Notes: generated by a model not told the origin, from the sequence alone. A stretch of 64,000 nt of DNA from Streptomyces sp. BHT-5-2 (GCF_019774615.1 NZ_CP081497.1:1054001-1118000); one strand, 5' to 3'. Counted from the first letter of the stretch, positions 32,835-41,050 are shown. Made by a program: numbers and translations.

Positions 32835-33176
32835 ATGCGCAAGCTTCGTAAGGCCGCCGTTGTGATCGCCGTACTGGGCAGCGTTGGCCTCCTCGGCGCC
32901 GGCACCGCAAACGCCTATGGCGGGAACCAGGGCGGGACGAACTCCTTCTCCAGCGAGGGGCAAGAAGGCGGAAAGGGAGGCGGGAAGGACGGACTCTTCA
33001 ACGTCTCCCAGGGCACTCAGTGCCGGTCGCACGACCTGAACATCGACGTCCTCGGAGCGGTCGGCGCCCTCGACGGCGCGCTGGGTAACGCGCTCAACGG
33101 CGAGGGCTCCTCGGGTGCGCAGCAGACCAAGCTGGGCTCCAGCATGGGCTGCAACAACGGCGCCTTCCAGAAGTAA
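32835..33176 (+). CDS. Small secreted protein (CRSHDLN family, unknown)
   Basis: A 113-residue protein with a Sec signal peptide (MRKLRKAAVVIAVLG, cleavage after ANA near residue 27). The mature part begins with a Gly/Ser-rich stretch, then a conserved core: CRSHDLNIDVLGAVGALDG followed by LGNALNGEGSSGAQ and GSSMGCNN, with two Cys that could bridge. The protein at 57939-58397 shares this core. The core is not a chaplin or rodlin sequence that I recognise, although size, secretion and Gly content are similar. ATG 32835 has CGGAG 5 nt upstream. Role unknown; an aerial-hypha surface role is speculative. Confidence 0.8.
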   Translation: MRKLRKAAVVIAVLGSVGLLGAGTANAYGGNQGGTNSFSSEGQEGGKGGGKDGLFNVSQGTQCRSHDLNIDVLGAVGALDGALGNALNGEGSSGAQQTKLGSSMGCNNGAFQK

Positions 33177-33188
33177 GCGCCAACGGAC

Positions 33189-33225
33189 AGCCCCGGTGCC
33201 GAGCCGCTGCCTGGGCACCGGGGCT
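33189..33225. terminator. Hairpin terminator
   Basis: AGCCCCGGTGCC (33189-33200) and GGCACCGGGGCT (33214-33225) make a perfect 12-bp stem with a 13-nt loop, right after the secreted-protein gene and before the convergent P-loop gene. Confidence 0.85.
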
Positions 33226-33292
33226 CACTCCTGTCGCGCGTAGCTGGACGTGCCCGCGCTCGTGTCCGCGCCTGTGTATGGCGTGGTGACTG

Positions 33293-33976
33293 CTACGCGG
33301 AGGGTGGGCCCGACAACTCCAGAACGTCCAACAGCCGGTGCCGGGTGTGGGCGTATGCCTCCTGGGCGTTGCGCCTCCCCACATCCACGTTCAGCACGTG
33401 CCACGGAGTCTGTGCGAGGAGGCGCCTGGTCAGATCGGCTTCGAAGCGGAGGTGGGCGGCCGCCGACGAGAGGTCGTGAACGGCCCGAGTGCCAGGGGAG
33501 TCGGCAAGCTTCCGCACGTACCAGTCTTCCCAGGCAGCACCCTCTCGCTCGATGGCGCGGCGCAGTGCCTTCTCCGGGTCGTCGTGGACGTAGACCACGG
33601 TGACCTGGGCCGGCTCCACGGCCCGGGAAAGCTGTTCCACTACGTCGACGAGGGTCGCCTCGTCGTGCCCCCATGCCACAAGGGACGGAATGAAGGGGAG
33701 AAGGGCGTCGGTCACCAAGTAGTCCTTGCCCTCGGTGAGGGACTCCGCGACGTAGGCGCGAGTGCACTCGACCAAGGTCGCCGGCCGGACCGCGACAGCC
33801 CCTCCCACGAACTCTTCAGCAACGGGCTTGAAGGCGGACCGGGTGAGGATGTCGGCCTCCTCGAAGTGGTCGACCGATGCGCCGAGGCCGGTGAGCCACT
33901 CGGCCACCGCACGGCACAGGGTGGACTTTCCGACACCTGGGCTACTTCCGATCACGGAGATGAGATGCGTCGTCAT
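33293..33976 (-). CDS. P-loop NTPase/kinase-like protein
   Basis: A 227-residue cytosolic P-loop protein. Walker A is VIGSSPGVGKSTLCRAV (about residues 7-23); a later strand VTVVYVHDDPEKALRRAIERE resembles the lid and substrate region of small-molecule or nucleoside-type kinases. The C-terminus, HVLNVDVGRRNAQEAY, is a common ending in deoxynucleoside-kinase-like or 'AAA_33' ATPases. ATG 33976 leaves a normal-length domain; ribosome site is weak. It is alone, convergent with the secreted protein. Its substrate cannot be assigned. Confidence 0.75.
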   Translation of the reverse strand: MTTHLISVIGSSPGVGKSTLCRAVAEWLTGLGASVDHFEEADILTRSAFKPVAEEFVGGAVAVRPATLVECTRAYVAESLTEGKDYLVTDALLPFIPSLVAWGHDEATLVDVVEQLSRAVEPAQVTVVYVHDDPEKALRRAIEREGAAWEDWYVRKLADSPGTRAVHDLSSAAAHLRFEADLTRRLLAQTPWHVLNVDVGRRNAQEAYAHTRHRLLDVLELSGPPSA

Positions 33977-34436
33977 GACGGCAGTCTCGCAGTCGTCGGC
34001 CGGCCTGTTCCCCCCTGTTCCTGATGCTGCGGGCGTTGGGTTCGCGGCCTGCACGTACTGCCGTCAATCTCAATCCGCATCCCGTGGGCGAGGCGGCGGT
34101 GCCTTGACTCAAACTTGACCGTCGAGTCCGGGTTGGTGGGGTCTTCAGCGCGCTGAGACGGCTGTCGTCGGCGCCACGGGGACAATGCGCACTGCGGCAA
34201 ACCGGTCGGTCTCTACGGCTTCACTGTGGGAAAAGACGGCCATCAAAGGTTCTTGGGGCTCGGTTGGGCGGCTGTTGACCGAAACATGCACCGGGTGTAC
34301 GCCGCCCGGGCGACACTGTCATAGTTCAACGATTGCGCAACTGGCGGGTGGTAGCGTCCCGCCCAGTCCGGATCCCCGGCTGGCCGCGCAGTACGCGGAC
34401 AAAGTGACCGCGAGTGGGGTACCTGGGAGGGAAATC
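33977..34436. other. Intergenic region upstream of the RodA-like gene
   Basis: About 460 bp (610 bp if the small candidate frame at 34437 is not a gene) between the P-loop gene and the RodA-like gene. No good coding frame or RNA structure was found. Promoters for both genes must be here. Confidence 0.35.
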
Positions 34437-34589
34437 GTGCGGGAGCGTCTCGCGCCGGTGGTGGATTCGGGCGGTGGGAAGGCCGGGCCGGTTGCCGTCC
34501 TGGCCTCTGCCGAGCCGGTGTCCGTATCAGGCCCCGTCCCGAGGTGTGGTGCGTCCGTCTCCTCGCCCTGGTCAGGTGGTTGGCAGTGA
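34437..34589 (+). CDS. Candidate small ORF coupled to the RodA-like gene
   Basis: A 50-residue frame from GTG 34437 (MRERLAPVVDSGGGKAG at the start) preceded by GGGAGGG at 5-nt spacing and ending in a TGA that overlaps the RodA-like GTG by 4 nt (GTGA). The arrangement is what a coupled upstream peptide would show. The sequence itself is low in information and Gly/Ser/Pro-rich. It may instead be chance, or an N-terminal piece of the RodA protein moved out of frame. Confidence 0.3.
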   Translation: MRERLAPVVDSGGGKAGPVAVLASAEPVSVSGPVPRCGASVSSPWSGGWQ

Positions 34590-35779
34590 AGGTCCGGAGC
34601 GAGTCGTTGGGGATGTGGCGGGTCCGGCCGACGGGATGGCGGGCCCTTGTGGCGCCTGGCTCGATCCTGCGGCGGTTGGACTGGCCGCTGTTGGGTGCCG
34701 CGTTGGCCCTGTCCGCGCTCGGCGCGGTGCTGGTGTACTCCGCCACGCGCGGGCGTACGCAGCTGACGGGCGGTGACCAGTACTCCTTCCTGATCCAGCA
34801 TGTCGTCAACACCGTCATCGGCATCGCCCTGGCGGCGGGCACGGTGTGGATCGGCGCGCGCCGACTGCGGGACCTGGTGCCCGCGCTCTACGGCGTCACC
34901 CTCGTGCTGGTGCTTCTGGTGCTGACCCCGGCCGGCGCCACGATCAACGGGTCGCGGCGCTGGATCATCATCGCCGGGATGTCGATCCAGCCCGCGGAGT
35001 TCGTCAAGGTCACCATCGTGCTGGCCATGGCCGTGCTGTTGGCTACCAAGGTGGACGTCGGCGACCGCCAGCGTCCCGACCATCGCAGCGTCATGCAGGC
35101 GCTGGCGGTCGCGGGTGTGCCCGCGGCCCTCGTGCTGCTCACTCCGGACCTCGGGCAGTTCATGGGCATCGGTGTGATCGTGCTCGGGGTGCTGCTGGTG
35201 TCGGGCGCGTCCAGGCGGTGGATCGCCGGGCTCCTGGCCGTCGGCGTGGTCGGTGCGCTGGCGGTGTGGCAGCTGCATCTGCTGGACCAGTACCAGGTCA
35301 ACCGGTTCGCCGCGTTCGCCGATCCCGCCCTGGACCCGTCGGGGGTGGGCTACAACACCAGCCAGGCCCGTATCGCGATCGGATCGGGAGGGCTGCTGGG
35401 GCAGGGCCTTTTCCATGGGGCGCAGACCAGCGGGCAGTTCGTGCCCGAGCAGCAGACGGACTTCGTCTTCAGCGTCGCGGGGGAGGAGCTGGGCTTTGTC
35501 GGCGCCGGTGCGCTGATCGCCCTCCTCGGGATCGTATTGTGGCGGGCGCTGCGCATTGCGCGAGAGTGCCCGGACCTGTACGGGACGGTGGTCTCGGCGG
35601 GAATCGTTGCCTGGTTGGCGTTCCAGGCGTTCGAGAACATCGGCATGAACCTCGGCATCATGCCGGTCACCGGTCTGCCGCTGCCCTTCGTCAGCTATGG
35701 CGGGTCATCCATGTTCGCCGGGTGGATTGCGATCGGCATACTGCAGTCCATTCGTCTCCAACGCCCGGTGGGCGCCTGA
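34586..35779 (+). CDS. RodA/FtsW/SpoVE-family peptidoglycan glycosyltransferase
   Basis: A 397-residue SEDS protein with ten membrane helices, which polymerises lipid II together with a class B PBP. Family signatures: GSRRWIIIAGMSIQPAEFVKV, the cytoplasmic/periplasmic part LTPDLGQFMGIG, and GIMPVTGLPLPFVSYGGSSM. GTG 34586 has AGGTGG 6 nt upstream; ATG 34613 is an alternative. Streptomyces have several SEDS proteins, and this one has no adjacent PBP gene or divisome gene, suggesting an accessory RodA-like role, for instance in sporulation or stress. Confidence 0.9.
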   Translation: MKVRSESLGMWRVRPTGWRALVAPGSILRRLDWPLLGAALALSALGAVLVYSATRGRTQLTGGDQYSFLIQHVVNTVIGIALAAGTVWIGARRLRDLVPALYGVTLVLVLLVLTPAGATINGSRRWIIIAGMSIQPAEFVKVTIVLAMAVLLATKVDVGDRQRPDHRSVMQALAVAGVPAALVLLTPDLGQFMGIGVIVLGVLLVSGASRRWIAGLLAVGVVGALAVWQLHLLDQYQVNRFAAFADPALDPSGVGYNTSQARIAIGSGGLLGQGLFHGAQTSGQFVPEQQTDFVFSVAGEELGFVGAGALIALLGIVLWRALRIARECPDLYGTVVSAGIVAWLAFQAFENIGMNLGIMPVTGLPLPFVSYGGSSMFAGWIAIGILQSIRLQRPVGA

Positions 35780-35981
35780 GTGGTTGTCGGAGCACTGCCG
35801 TCGGGTCGGCGGCGAAGTCCTTGATTCCGGGGGTGAATTGAATGGATGCGCTGACCTCCCGGAGCCGATCCTCGGAAACCGCCCGGCACCCGTGAAAACC
35901 GACCGCCTGAACTTCTGTGACCTCGCAATGGCCCCCTCGTTGTACTCCGGCGGGCGCCTTAGAGGGGAAGGGGAGTTCGGT

Positions 35982-36326
35982 ATGGCCTGGATCTGCCCAC
36001 TGTGCAGCAGTCCAAATGCTGTCCCGTATTGTGTGACCCCACCGGGTGGTCTTCATGCGCTGCCGTGCATGGAGTGTCAGCGGAGTGTTGCCGTCGCGCA
36101 TGCCCCGCTCGCCGAGGTGGTGGGTTCCGCGCCGTGCGGCACCGATGGCTGCGTCGGCGCGGTGGTTGACCGGTTCCGGTACGGCGCGCAGGCGCAGCTC
36201 GTCGGTGTGGCCGAGGGGCGCTGTGCGGTGTGCGGCCAGCGGAAGCTGCGCGAGGCGACACGGGTGGGGTCGAAGGGGAGTCGTCGCGTTTCGGTGCCCG
36301 ATCCGAGGACGCGCCTGCCATCGTGA
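35982..36326 (+). CDS. Small Cys-rich (zinc-ribbon-like) protein
   Basis: A 114-residue protein that I do not recognise. Four Cys pairs or near-pairs are visible: WICPLCSSP (CxxC), LPCMECQRS (CxxC), APCGTDGCVG and GRCAVCGQR (CxxC). This predicts two small zinc ribbons. No membrane or signal segment. ATG 35982 has GGGGAG 6 nt upstream. A second tiny Cys-containing gene follows 25 bp downstream. Such proteins often bind nucleic acids or act as partners; the function is unknown. Confidence 0.7.
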   Translation: MAWICPLCSSPNAVPYCVTPPGGLHALPCMECQRSVAVAHAPLAEVVGSAPCGTDGCVGAVVDRFRYGAQAQLVGVAEGRCAVCGQRKLREATRVGSKGSRRVSVPDPRTRLPS

Positions 36327-36351
36327 ATGACAGATACCCGAGGAGGTGGCG

Positions 36352-36522
36352 ATGACTCCCGTATGCCCCACCTGTGAGCAGCCGATGCAGCTCAACCAGC
36401 CGTCAGGGAACGTGCCTGCCGGCTTCTGGTGGCTCTGTTGCGGCAACGTCATCAGGCGGTCCGAGGGCGAGTACGAGATGCCGGCGGATCATCCACTGCG
36501 CCTCATGGGGATCGTGCGATAG
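36352..36522 (+). CDS. Very small Cys-containing protein
   Basis: A 56-residue ORF (MTPVCPTCEQPMQLNQP at the start) with a CxxC pair, a Trp pair followed by CC (FWWLCCGN), and a short acidic tail. GAGGAGGTGG lies directly before ATG 36352, a strong ribosome site, and the spacing from the upstream zinc-ribbon gene (25 bp) indicates co-transcription. The three or four Cys could form a single zinc knuckle. Function unknown. Confidence 0.65.
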   Translation: MTPVCPTCEQPMQLNQPSGNVPAGFWWLCCGNVIRRSEGEYEMPADHPLRLMGIVR

Positions 36523-36553
36523 CGGCCTGGCGGCCTGCGAGTGCCGGTGGCGC

Positions 36554-36589
36554 GGTGCTCTTGCCCAAGTCCGCCCGGGCGAGAGCACC
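36554..36589. terminator. Convergent terminator hairpin
   Basis: GGTGCTCTTGCCC (36554-36566) pairs with GGGCGAGAGCACC (36577-36589), 12 Watson-Crick pairs plus one G-U, 10-nt loop. It lies between the small Cys protein and the convergent methyltransferase. Confidence 0.8.
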
Positions 36590-36594
36590 GGCTC

Positions 36595-37338
36595 TCAGGC
36601 TCGGCCGGGTGTCCGGCGTAGGACCAGGGAGACGAAGCCCCAGGTGTCGCGGTAGGTGCGCAGCCATTCGGAGCGGCGAATCGTGGCTGTGTCGAGCGCG
36701 TAGGAGCTGTCCGGGTCGGCGGGGTGGTCCAGGGCCCAGGCGGCCAGCGAACCCCAACAGGCCCACTCGTAGTCGTCCAACTCCTGGCGGGTGCTGACGT
36801 GCCCGTCCACGGGAGTCCAACCGTCGGCGACGACTCGGTCCACAGTCGTCGCCAGGTCGGTGAAGTCCCCGAGCATCTCGATGGCCTCCTGCGACGGTGG
36901 GCGATCCCAGAATCCCTCACCGATGAGCACCCGGCCGCCGGGCGCCAGGTGTCTGCGAGCCGCGGCAAGGGTGGGGAGCAGGCCACCGAAGGCATGCGTG
37001 GCTCCGAAGCTGAGGACGACGTCGAACGGCTCTGCGGACACGAACTCTTCGGCCTTCCGATGGTGCAGGACGAGGCGCTCCTGGACGCCGAGACCAGTCG
37101 CGGCAGCGGCGGCCTGGTCCAGGGCGTCCCGGGAGATGTCCACGCCCTCGGCATGGAGCTGCGGTCGTGTGGCCAGAGCGCGCAGGAGCCATTCCCCGCT
37201 GCCGCAACCGAGGTCGAGGACGCGCTCGTCTCCCCTCGGGAGCCCGCGTTCCAACAGTCGATGGACCGAGTCGTCGTCGAGCGGAGACTTGATCGGGTGC
37301 TCGGTGTGAGCGATACCGGATACCTGTTCACGATTCAC
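36595..37338 (-). CDS. SAM-dependent methyltransferase
   Basis: A 247-residue class I methyltransferase. Motif I is RVLDLGCGSGEWLLRAL (about residues 39-55), the acidic residue after strand 2 is in EGVDISRDAL, and FDVVLSFGATHAFGG follows, then LAPGGRVLIGEGFW. The region is typical of Methyltransf_25/11 enzymes. The C-terminal half holds conserved Trp-rich segments (DDYEWACWGSLAAWALDH) that likely shape the substrate pocket. GTG 37338 with AAGGTG upstream. Divergent from the ABC transporter operon. Substrate unknown. Confidence 0.82.
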   Translation of the reverse strand: MNREQVSGIAHTEHPIKSPLDDDSVHRLLERGLPRGDERVLDLGCGSGEWLLRALATRPQLHAEGVDISRDALDQAAAAATGLGVQERLVLHHRKAEEFVSAEPFDVVLSFGATHAFGGLLPTLAAARRHLAPGGRVLIGEGFWDRPPSQEAIEMLGDFTDLATTVDRVVADGWTPVDGHVSTRQELDDYEWACWGSLAAWALDHPADPDSSYALDTATIRRSEWLRTYRDTWGFVSLVLRRTPGRA

Positions 37339-37520
37339 CGGCGCACCTTGTCACCGATGGGGGGCGCGCGCACCTCGTTTTCTCCGACGTGCCGGGGTCC
37401 GGGCCCGTTCGTGATGCCTCGGTTCTTCAGGGCGGGAAACCGGCGGCGTGGTGTGAGCACGGTGACCGGGGAAATGCTGTGGGATGTCCATGGTCGGCAC
37501 GGGAAGGGAGCGGACATCGG

Positions 37521-38183
37521 GTGGACAGCGCGCGGCTGATCTTACGAGGAGTACGGAAGGCCCATGGGCGCCGGCTGGTCCTGCGCGGGGCATCGTTGAC
37601 GGTGCCGTCCGGGATGCTGGTGGGGGTGGTGGGTGAGAACGGTGGGGGCAAGAGCACGCTGTTGCGGATCGCGTGCGGGCAGTTGGCACCGGACGGGGGC
37701 GAGGTCCGCAGGACCGGGGCGGTCGGGTACTGCCCTCAACGCCTGGTGCTCGACGACGCGTTGACTGTCGAACAGCACCTTCGCTACTTTCAGGTCGCCT
37801 ACCAGCTGCCGGATCTGAGGTGGTCCGAGGAACTGCTGGAGATCCTGGCGCTCGCCGGCTTCCGCGGGGAGCGGGCCGGGGTGCTCAGCGGCGGCACGCG
37901 GCAGAAGCTCAACCTCGTCCTCGCCCTCATGCACGACCCCGATCTGTTGCTCCTGGACGAGCCGTATCAGGGCTTCGACTGGGAGACCTACCAGAGATTC
38001 TGGGAGCTGACGGTCCGACTGCGGGAACGTGGCAGAGCCATTGTCATGGTCTCTCATCTGGCCTTGGACATCGGCCGCTTCGACGAGGTCCACTATCTGC
38101 GCGAGGGTCTGCTGTACGACTCCTCGGGCGTAGCGGAAGCGGCGGCCACGGTTGCGAACGGCCGTGGGGTGGTGGGCGGTTGA
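37521..38183 (+). CDS. ABC transporter ATP-binding protein
   Basis: A 220-residue ABC ATPase. Walker A GENGGGKSTL (about residues 38-47), Q-loop in VGYCPQRLVL, signature LSGGTRQKLN, Walker B DLLLLDEPYQGFD and the switch His in VMVSHLAL. The signature is LSGGT instead of LSGGQ. GTG 37521 with GGGAG 10 nt upstream. Its stop overlaps the permease start by one base (TGATG), so the two make one exporter-type transporter. It resembles antibiotic/drug-export-type ATPases (CcmA-like). Confidence 0.9.
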   Translation: MDSARLILRGVRKAHGRRLVLRGASLTVPSGMLVGVVGENGGGKSTLLRIACGQLAPDGGEVRRTGAVGYCPQRLVLDDALTVEQHLRYFQVAYQLPDLRWSEELLEILALAGFRGERAGVLSGGTRQKLNLVLALMHDPDLLLLDEPYQGFDWETYQRFWELTVRLRERGRAIVMVSHLALDIGRFDEVHYLREGLLYDSSGVAEAAATVANGRGVVGG

Positions 38184-39019
38184 TGCGCAGGAGGCGTCCG
38201 CTGTGGACCGCGGCAGGCTTCGCGCTGCTCGGTCACGTCCGCAACCGGCTGGCTCTGGGACTGGCCGTCTTCTTCCTCCCCCTGTTCGTGTTCGTGACCG
38301 GCACGGCCGCGCCGTCCACCGGACTGCCGCTCGCGCTCGGCGACGCGGCGGGTCCGGCGGTTGCTGCCGCGGACCGTGTGATGCGCGTGTCCTGCGCGCT
38401 CAACGCCGTTATCCTCCTGACCGGCCTGATGATGTTCATGGCGACCACCAGGGCCGGGGAGTTGGACCACCGGCTCGTTCTGGCCGGCTATCCCCGCCTT
38501 CGCCTGCTGCTGGGCAAGACACTCGCGCTGTGCGCCGTTGCCTGCCTCCTTGCCCTTTACACCACTGCCTTGCTGAGCGCCTTCTTCCCGGTGCGCCGGC
38601 CCTGGTCGCTTGCCTGCGCGGTGGGCACGGCCGCGCTGGCCTACGGGGGGATCGGGATCCTGCTCGGCGCGCTGTTGCGCAGTGAGCTGGCCGGCGTCTT
38701 CGTCGTGGTCATGGCGAGCATGATCGACATGGGGCTGCACAACCCCGCGGCCAGCCAGCTCGCCGGCGGGCCCAGTCTGCGCCTGCTTCCCATGCACGGC
38801 CCCACGCAGGCCGCTCTCGTCTCGGCCTTCACCACCGGCTTCCCGGCGAGCGGGCTGCTGGCCGGCCTCACCTGGTGGGCCGTCGCGACGGCAGCCGCCT
38901 TCACCGTCTTCCACATCCGCACCCGTCACGGCTATGTCGCAACCCCGGCACTCCGCGGCGGCAATCCGGCACGCGCCGGTCGCCAGTCACCCCACGAGGA
39001 AGGAGCACCCCTTCGATGA
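38183..39019 (+). CDS. ABC transporter permease
   Basis: A 278-residue membrane protein with six hydrophobic segments (for example LALGLAVFFLPLFVFVTG, NAVILLTGLMMFMA, WSLACAVGTAALAYGGIGIL). It has the layout of ABC-2-type permeases, with a large loop between helices 1 and 2. ATG 38183 overlaps the ATPase stop, and its own stop overlaps the next start (ATGA). A short hydrophilic tail follows the last helix. With the ATPase it probably exports a hydrophobic compound; coupling to the Rieske gene suggests a tailoring-and-export unit. Confidence 0.82.
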   Translation: MRRRRPLWTAAGFALLGHVRNRLALGLAVFFLPLFVFVTGTAAPSTGLPLALGDAAGPAVAAADRVMRVSCALNAVILLTGLMMFMATTRAGELDHRLVLAGYPRLRLLLGKTLALCAVACLLALYTTALLSAFFPVRRPWSLACAVGTAALAYGGIGILLGALLRSELAGVFVVVMASMIDMGLHNPAASQLAGGPSLRLLPMHGPTQAALVSAFTTGFPASGLLAGLTWWAVATAAAFTVFHIRTRHGYVATPALRGGNPARAGRQSPHEEGAPLR

Positions 39020-39999
39020 GCATGACGCCCCAAGCGCCGTTCCCCGACGGCTGGTTCGCTGTGGCGTTCAGCAGTGACCTACGACCGGGCCGGGTGCGTC
39101 GCTCACGGATCGCGGGGAGCGAGGTCGTCGTCTACCGCACCCGCAGCGGCCTCGTCCGGGTCACCGACCCCCACTGTCCGCACCTGGGCGCGCATCTGGG
39201 TCATGGCGGCCGGGTCGAGGGCGAGCGGCTCGTCTGCCCCTTCCACGGCTTCGCCTTCGATGCGGACGGGACATGCGTCGCGACCGGCTACGGAACCCGT
39301 CCGCCCAGGACGGCCTTACGGCTCCGTCACAGCCAGGAGGCCAACGGATTCGTCTTTGTCTGGCAGCACCATGCCGGGCTGCCGCCGCAATGGGAACTAC
39401 CCTGCCTGTCCGACAACGCATATCCGGACACCGTGGAGACCTCCCACTGCTTCCGAGGCCATCCCGACGATCCCGGGGAGAACAGCGTCGACCTCGGCCA
39501 CTTCGCCCAAGTCCACCGCATCACCGGGGCCCGCCCCGTCCACGCGCTCACCACGGACCTGCACCGTGCCGAACTGACCGTCAGCGGCACGAAGACCTTC
39601 GGCCGCCATGGCATCGGCGCCGAGATCAGCTACTGCTACTGGGGACTGGGCTTCACGGCCATCGACACCCACATCCCCCGGTTACGCATCCGTGGCCGTG
39701 TCCTGAACGCCGTCACGGTCACCAGTCCCGGCCAACTCCAGATGCGCACCCGCATCAGCACCGCCCTGGACAGACGTAGGGCGGACAGCGGTAGGGCCCC
39801 GACGAACGCACCCCTGTGGGACAGGCTCCTCGCCACCGTGCTGACCCGTGCCGGTCAGCCCCAGTACCTGCGCGACATTCGTCAGGACATCCGCATCTGG
39901 CACCACAAGTCCTACCTCGAACGACCCCGACTCGCCGAGGGCGACGGTCCGATCACCGCCTGGCGCCGCTGGACCCGCCAGTTCTATCCCACCACCTGA
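39016..39999 (+). CDS. Rieske-type non-heme iron oxygenase
   Basis: A 327-residue oxygenase (alpha-subunit type). The [2Fe-2S] ligands are CPHLGAHLGHGG and CPFHGFAF (CxH...CxxH, about residues 55-81). The mononuclear iron site is around NSVDLGHFAQVHRIT (Asp plus two His). KshA/carnitine-oxygenase-like enzymes hydroxylate or demethylate steroids and other natural products; the substrate here is unknown. ATG 39016 overlaps the permease stop. No ferredoxin or reductase gene is adjacent, so it must borrow electron partners. Confidence 0.88.
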   Translation: MSMTPQAPFPDGWFAVAFSSDLRPGRVRRSRIAGSEVVVYRTRSGLVRVTDPHCPHLGAHLGHGGRVEGERLVCPFHGFAFDADGTCVATGYGTRPPRTALRLRHSQEANGFVFVWQHHAGLPPQWELPCLSDNAYPDTVETSHCFRGHPDDPGENSVDLGHFAQVHRITGARPVHALTTDLHRAELTVSGTKTFGRHGIGAEISYCYWGLGFTAIDTHIPRLRIRGRVLNAVTVTSPGQLQMRTRISTALDRRRADSGRAPTNAPLWDRLLATVLTRAGQPQYLRDIRQDIRIWHHKSYLERPRLAEGDGPITAWRRWTRQFYPTT

Positions 40000-40013
40000 T
40001 TGCGAGCCCACGA

Positions 40014-40571
40014 ATGTTTCAGACGGGCCAGACGGGCCTTGTCGTAAGAATTCCGGAGGCGGAGTCGGCGGTCCGTGCCTGGCGTGAGCGGTTTGATCCG
40101 TCAGCGCGAGCAGGAGTGCCCGCACATGTCACGGTGCTTTTCCCGTTCCTCGACGAGCGGCGAATAGATGCGCGTGTCTGCTCGGTGCTTGCTGATGTGC
40201 TTGGCCGGCACGGCGCGTTTGGCCTGCGGTTTGCGCGCTGTGGACGGTTTCCGGGGGTGTTGTATCTCGTTCCCGAGCCGGACGGGCAGTTGCGGCGGCT
40301 CACCGAGGCTGTCGCTGGTCGGTGGCCCGAAGCGCAGCCCTACGGTGGGAAGTTCACTGAGGTCGTGCCCCATCTGACCGTTGCAGACAGTCAGGACGAT
40401 GGTGTCCCGGATGAGCTGGACGAGATCGAGGCCGAGCTGCTCGGCAAGCTTCCCTTTACGTCGTGGGTTTCCTCGGTTGACCTCATGGTGCATGACGGTG
40501 CGAGGTGGCAAGGGCGTGCATCGTTCGCACTCGGTGAGACGCGTGAGATGGGGGAGACGGGTGAGAGGTGA
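40014..40571 (+). CDS. 2H phosphoesterase (2'-5' RNA ligase family)
   Basis: A 185-residue protein with the two HxT motifs of the 2H phosphoesterase superfamily: AHVTVLFPF (about residues 39-47) and PHLTVADSQ (about 119-127). The spacing of about 80 residues is usual. Members hydrolyse 2',3'-cyclic or ADP-ribose-cyclic phosphates or join RNA ends. ATG 40014 lies 14 nt after the Rieske stop; no strong ribosome site, so the start may be internal. The tail is rich in Glu/Arg repeats (EMGETGER). Probably cytosolic housekeeping. Confidence 0.82.
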   Translation: MFQTGQTGLVVRIPEAESAVRAWRERFDPSARAGVPAHVTVLFPFLDERRIDARVCSVLADVLGRHGAFGLRFARCGRFPGVLYLVPEPDGQLRRLTEAVAGRWPEAQPYGGKFTEVVPHLTVADSQDDGVPDELDEIEAELLGKLPFTSWVSSVDLMVHDGARWQGRASFALGETREMGETGER

Positions 40572-40576
40572 TCCGT

Positions 40577-40616
40577 GAGCCGCACCTTCGCCGCCGGGGC
40601 CGCGGAGGTGCGGCTC
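40577..40616. terminator. Convergent terminator hairpin
   Basis: GAGCCGCACCT (40577-40587) and AGGTGCGGCTC (40606-40616) form a perfect 11-bp stem with an 18-nt GC-rich loop that can pair further, between the 2H phosphoesterase and panD stops. Confidence 0.75.
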
Positions 40617-40630
40617 CGGCGGCGAGCCGT

Positions 40631-41050
40631 TCAGACTGTTGCGGCCCTGGGGCTTCGTGAGGTGTTGCTGCCGGGGACCGGTTCGGAGGCGTCGGTGCCG
40701 AGGGCCGCGATGCGGTTGTTCGCGTCGACGTGTACGACCCGCGGTCGGAGGGCGCGGGCCTCGGCGTCGTCCACCTGCGCGTAGCTGATGAGGATGACCA
40801 GGTCGCCGGGGTGGACCAGATGCGCGGCGGCGCCGTTGATGCCGATGACGCCCGAGTTGCGTTCGCCCTCGATGACGTAGGTCTCCAGGCGGGCGCCGTT
40901 GTCGATGTCGACGATGTGGACGAGCTCGCCGGGCAGCAGGTCGGCGGCCTCCATCAGGGCGGCGTCGATCGTGACCGACCCCACGTAGTGCAGGTCGGCC
41001 TCGGTCACGGTGGCCCGGTGGATCTTGGACTTGAACATGGTGCGCAGCAC
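40631..41050 (-). CDS. panD: Aspartate 1-decarboxylase (PanD)
   Basis: A 139-residue pyruvoyl enzyme that makes beta-alanine from aspartate for pantothenate and CoA. The start MLRTMFKSKIHRATVTEADL and the self-cleavage site YVGSVTID (Gly24-Ser25) are diagnostic; further conserved blocks are GELVHIVDIDNGAR and GVIGINGAAAHLVHPGD. GTG 41050 is preferred over ATG 41038: CAGGAG lies 9 nt upstream and Streptomyces PanD has about 139 residues. It is a single gene here, separate from panB/panC. The longer C-terminal tail is usual in Streptomyces. Confidence 0.95.
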   Translation of the reverse strand: MLRTMFKSKIHRATVTEADLHYVGSVTIDAALMEAADLLPGELVHIVDIDNGARLETYVIEGERNSGVIGINGAAAHLVHPGDLVILISYAQVDDAEARALRPRVVHVDANNRIAALGTDASEPVPGSNTSRSPRAATV

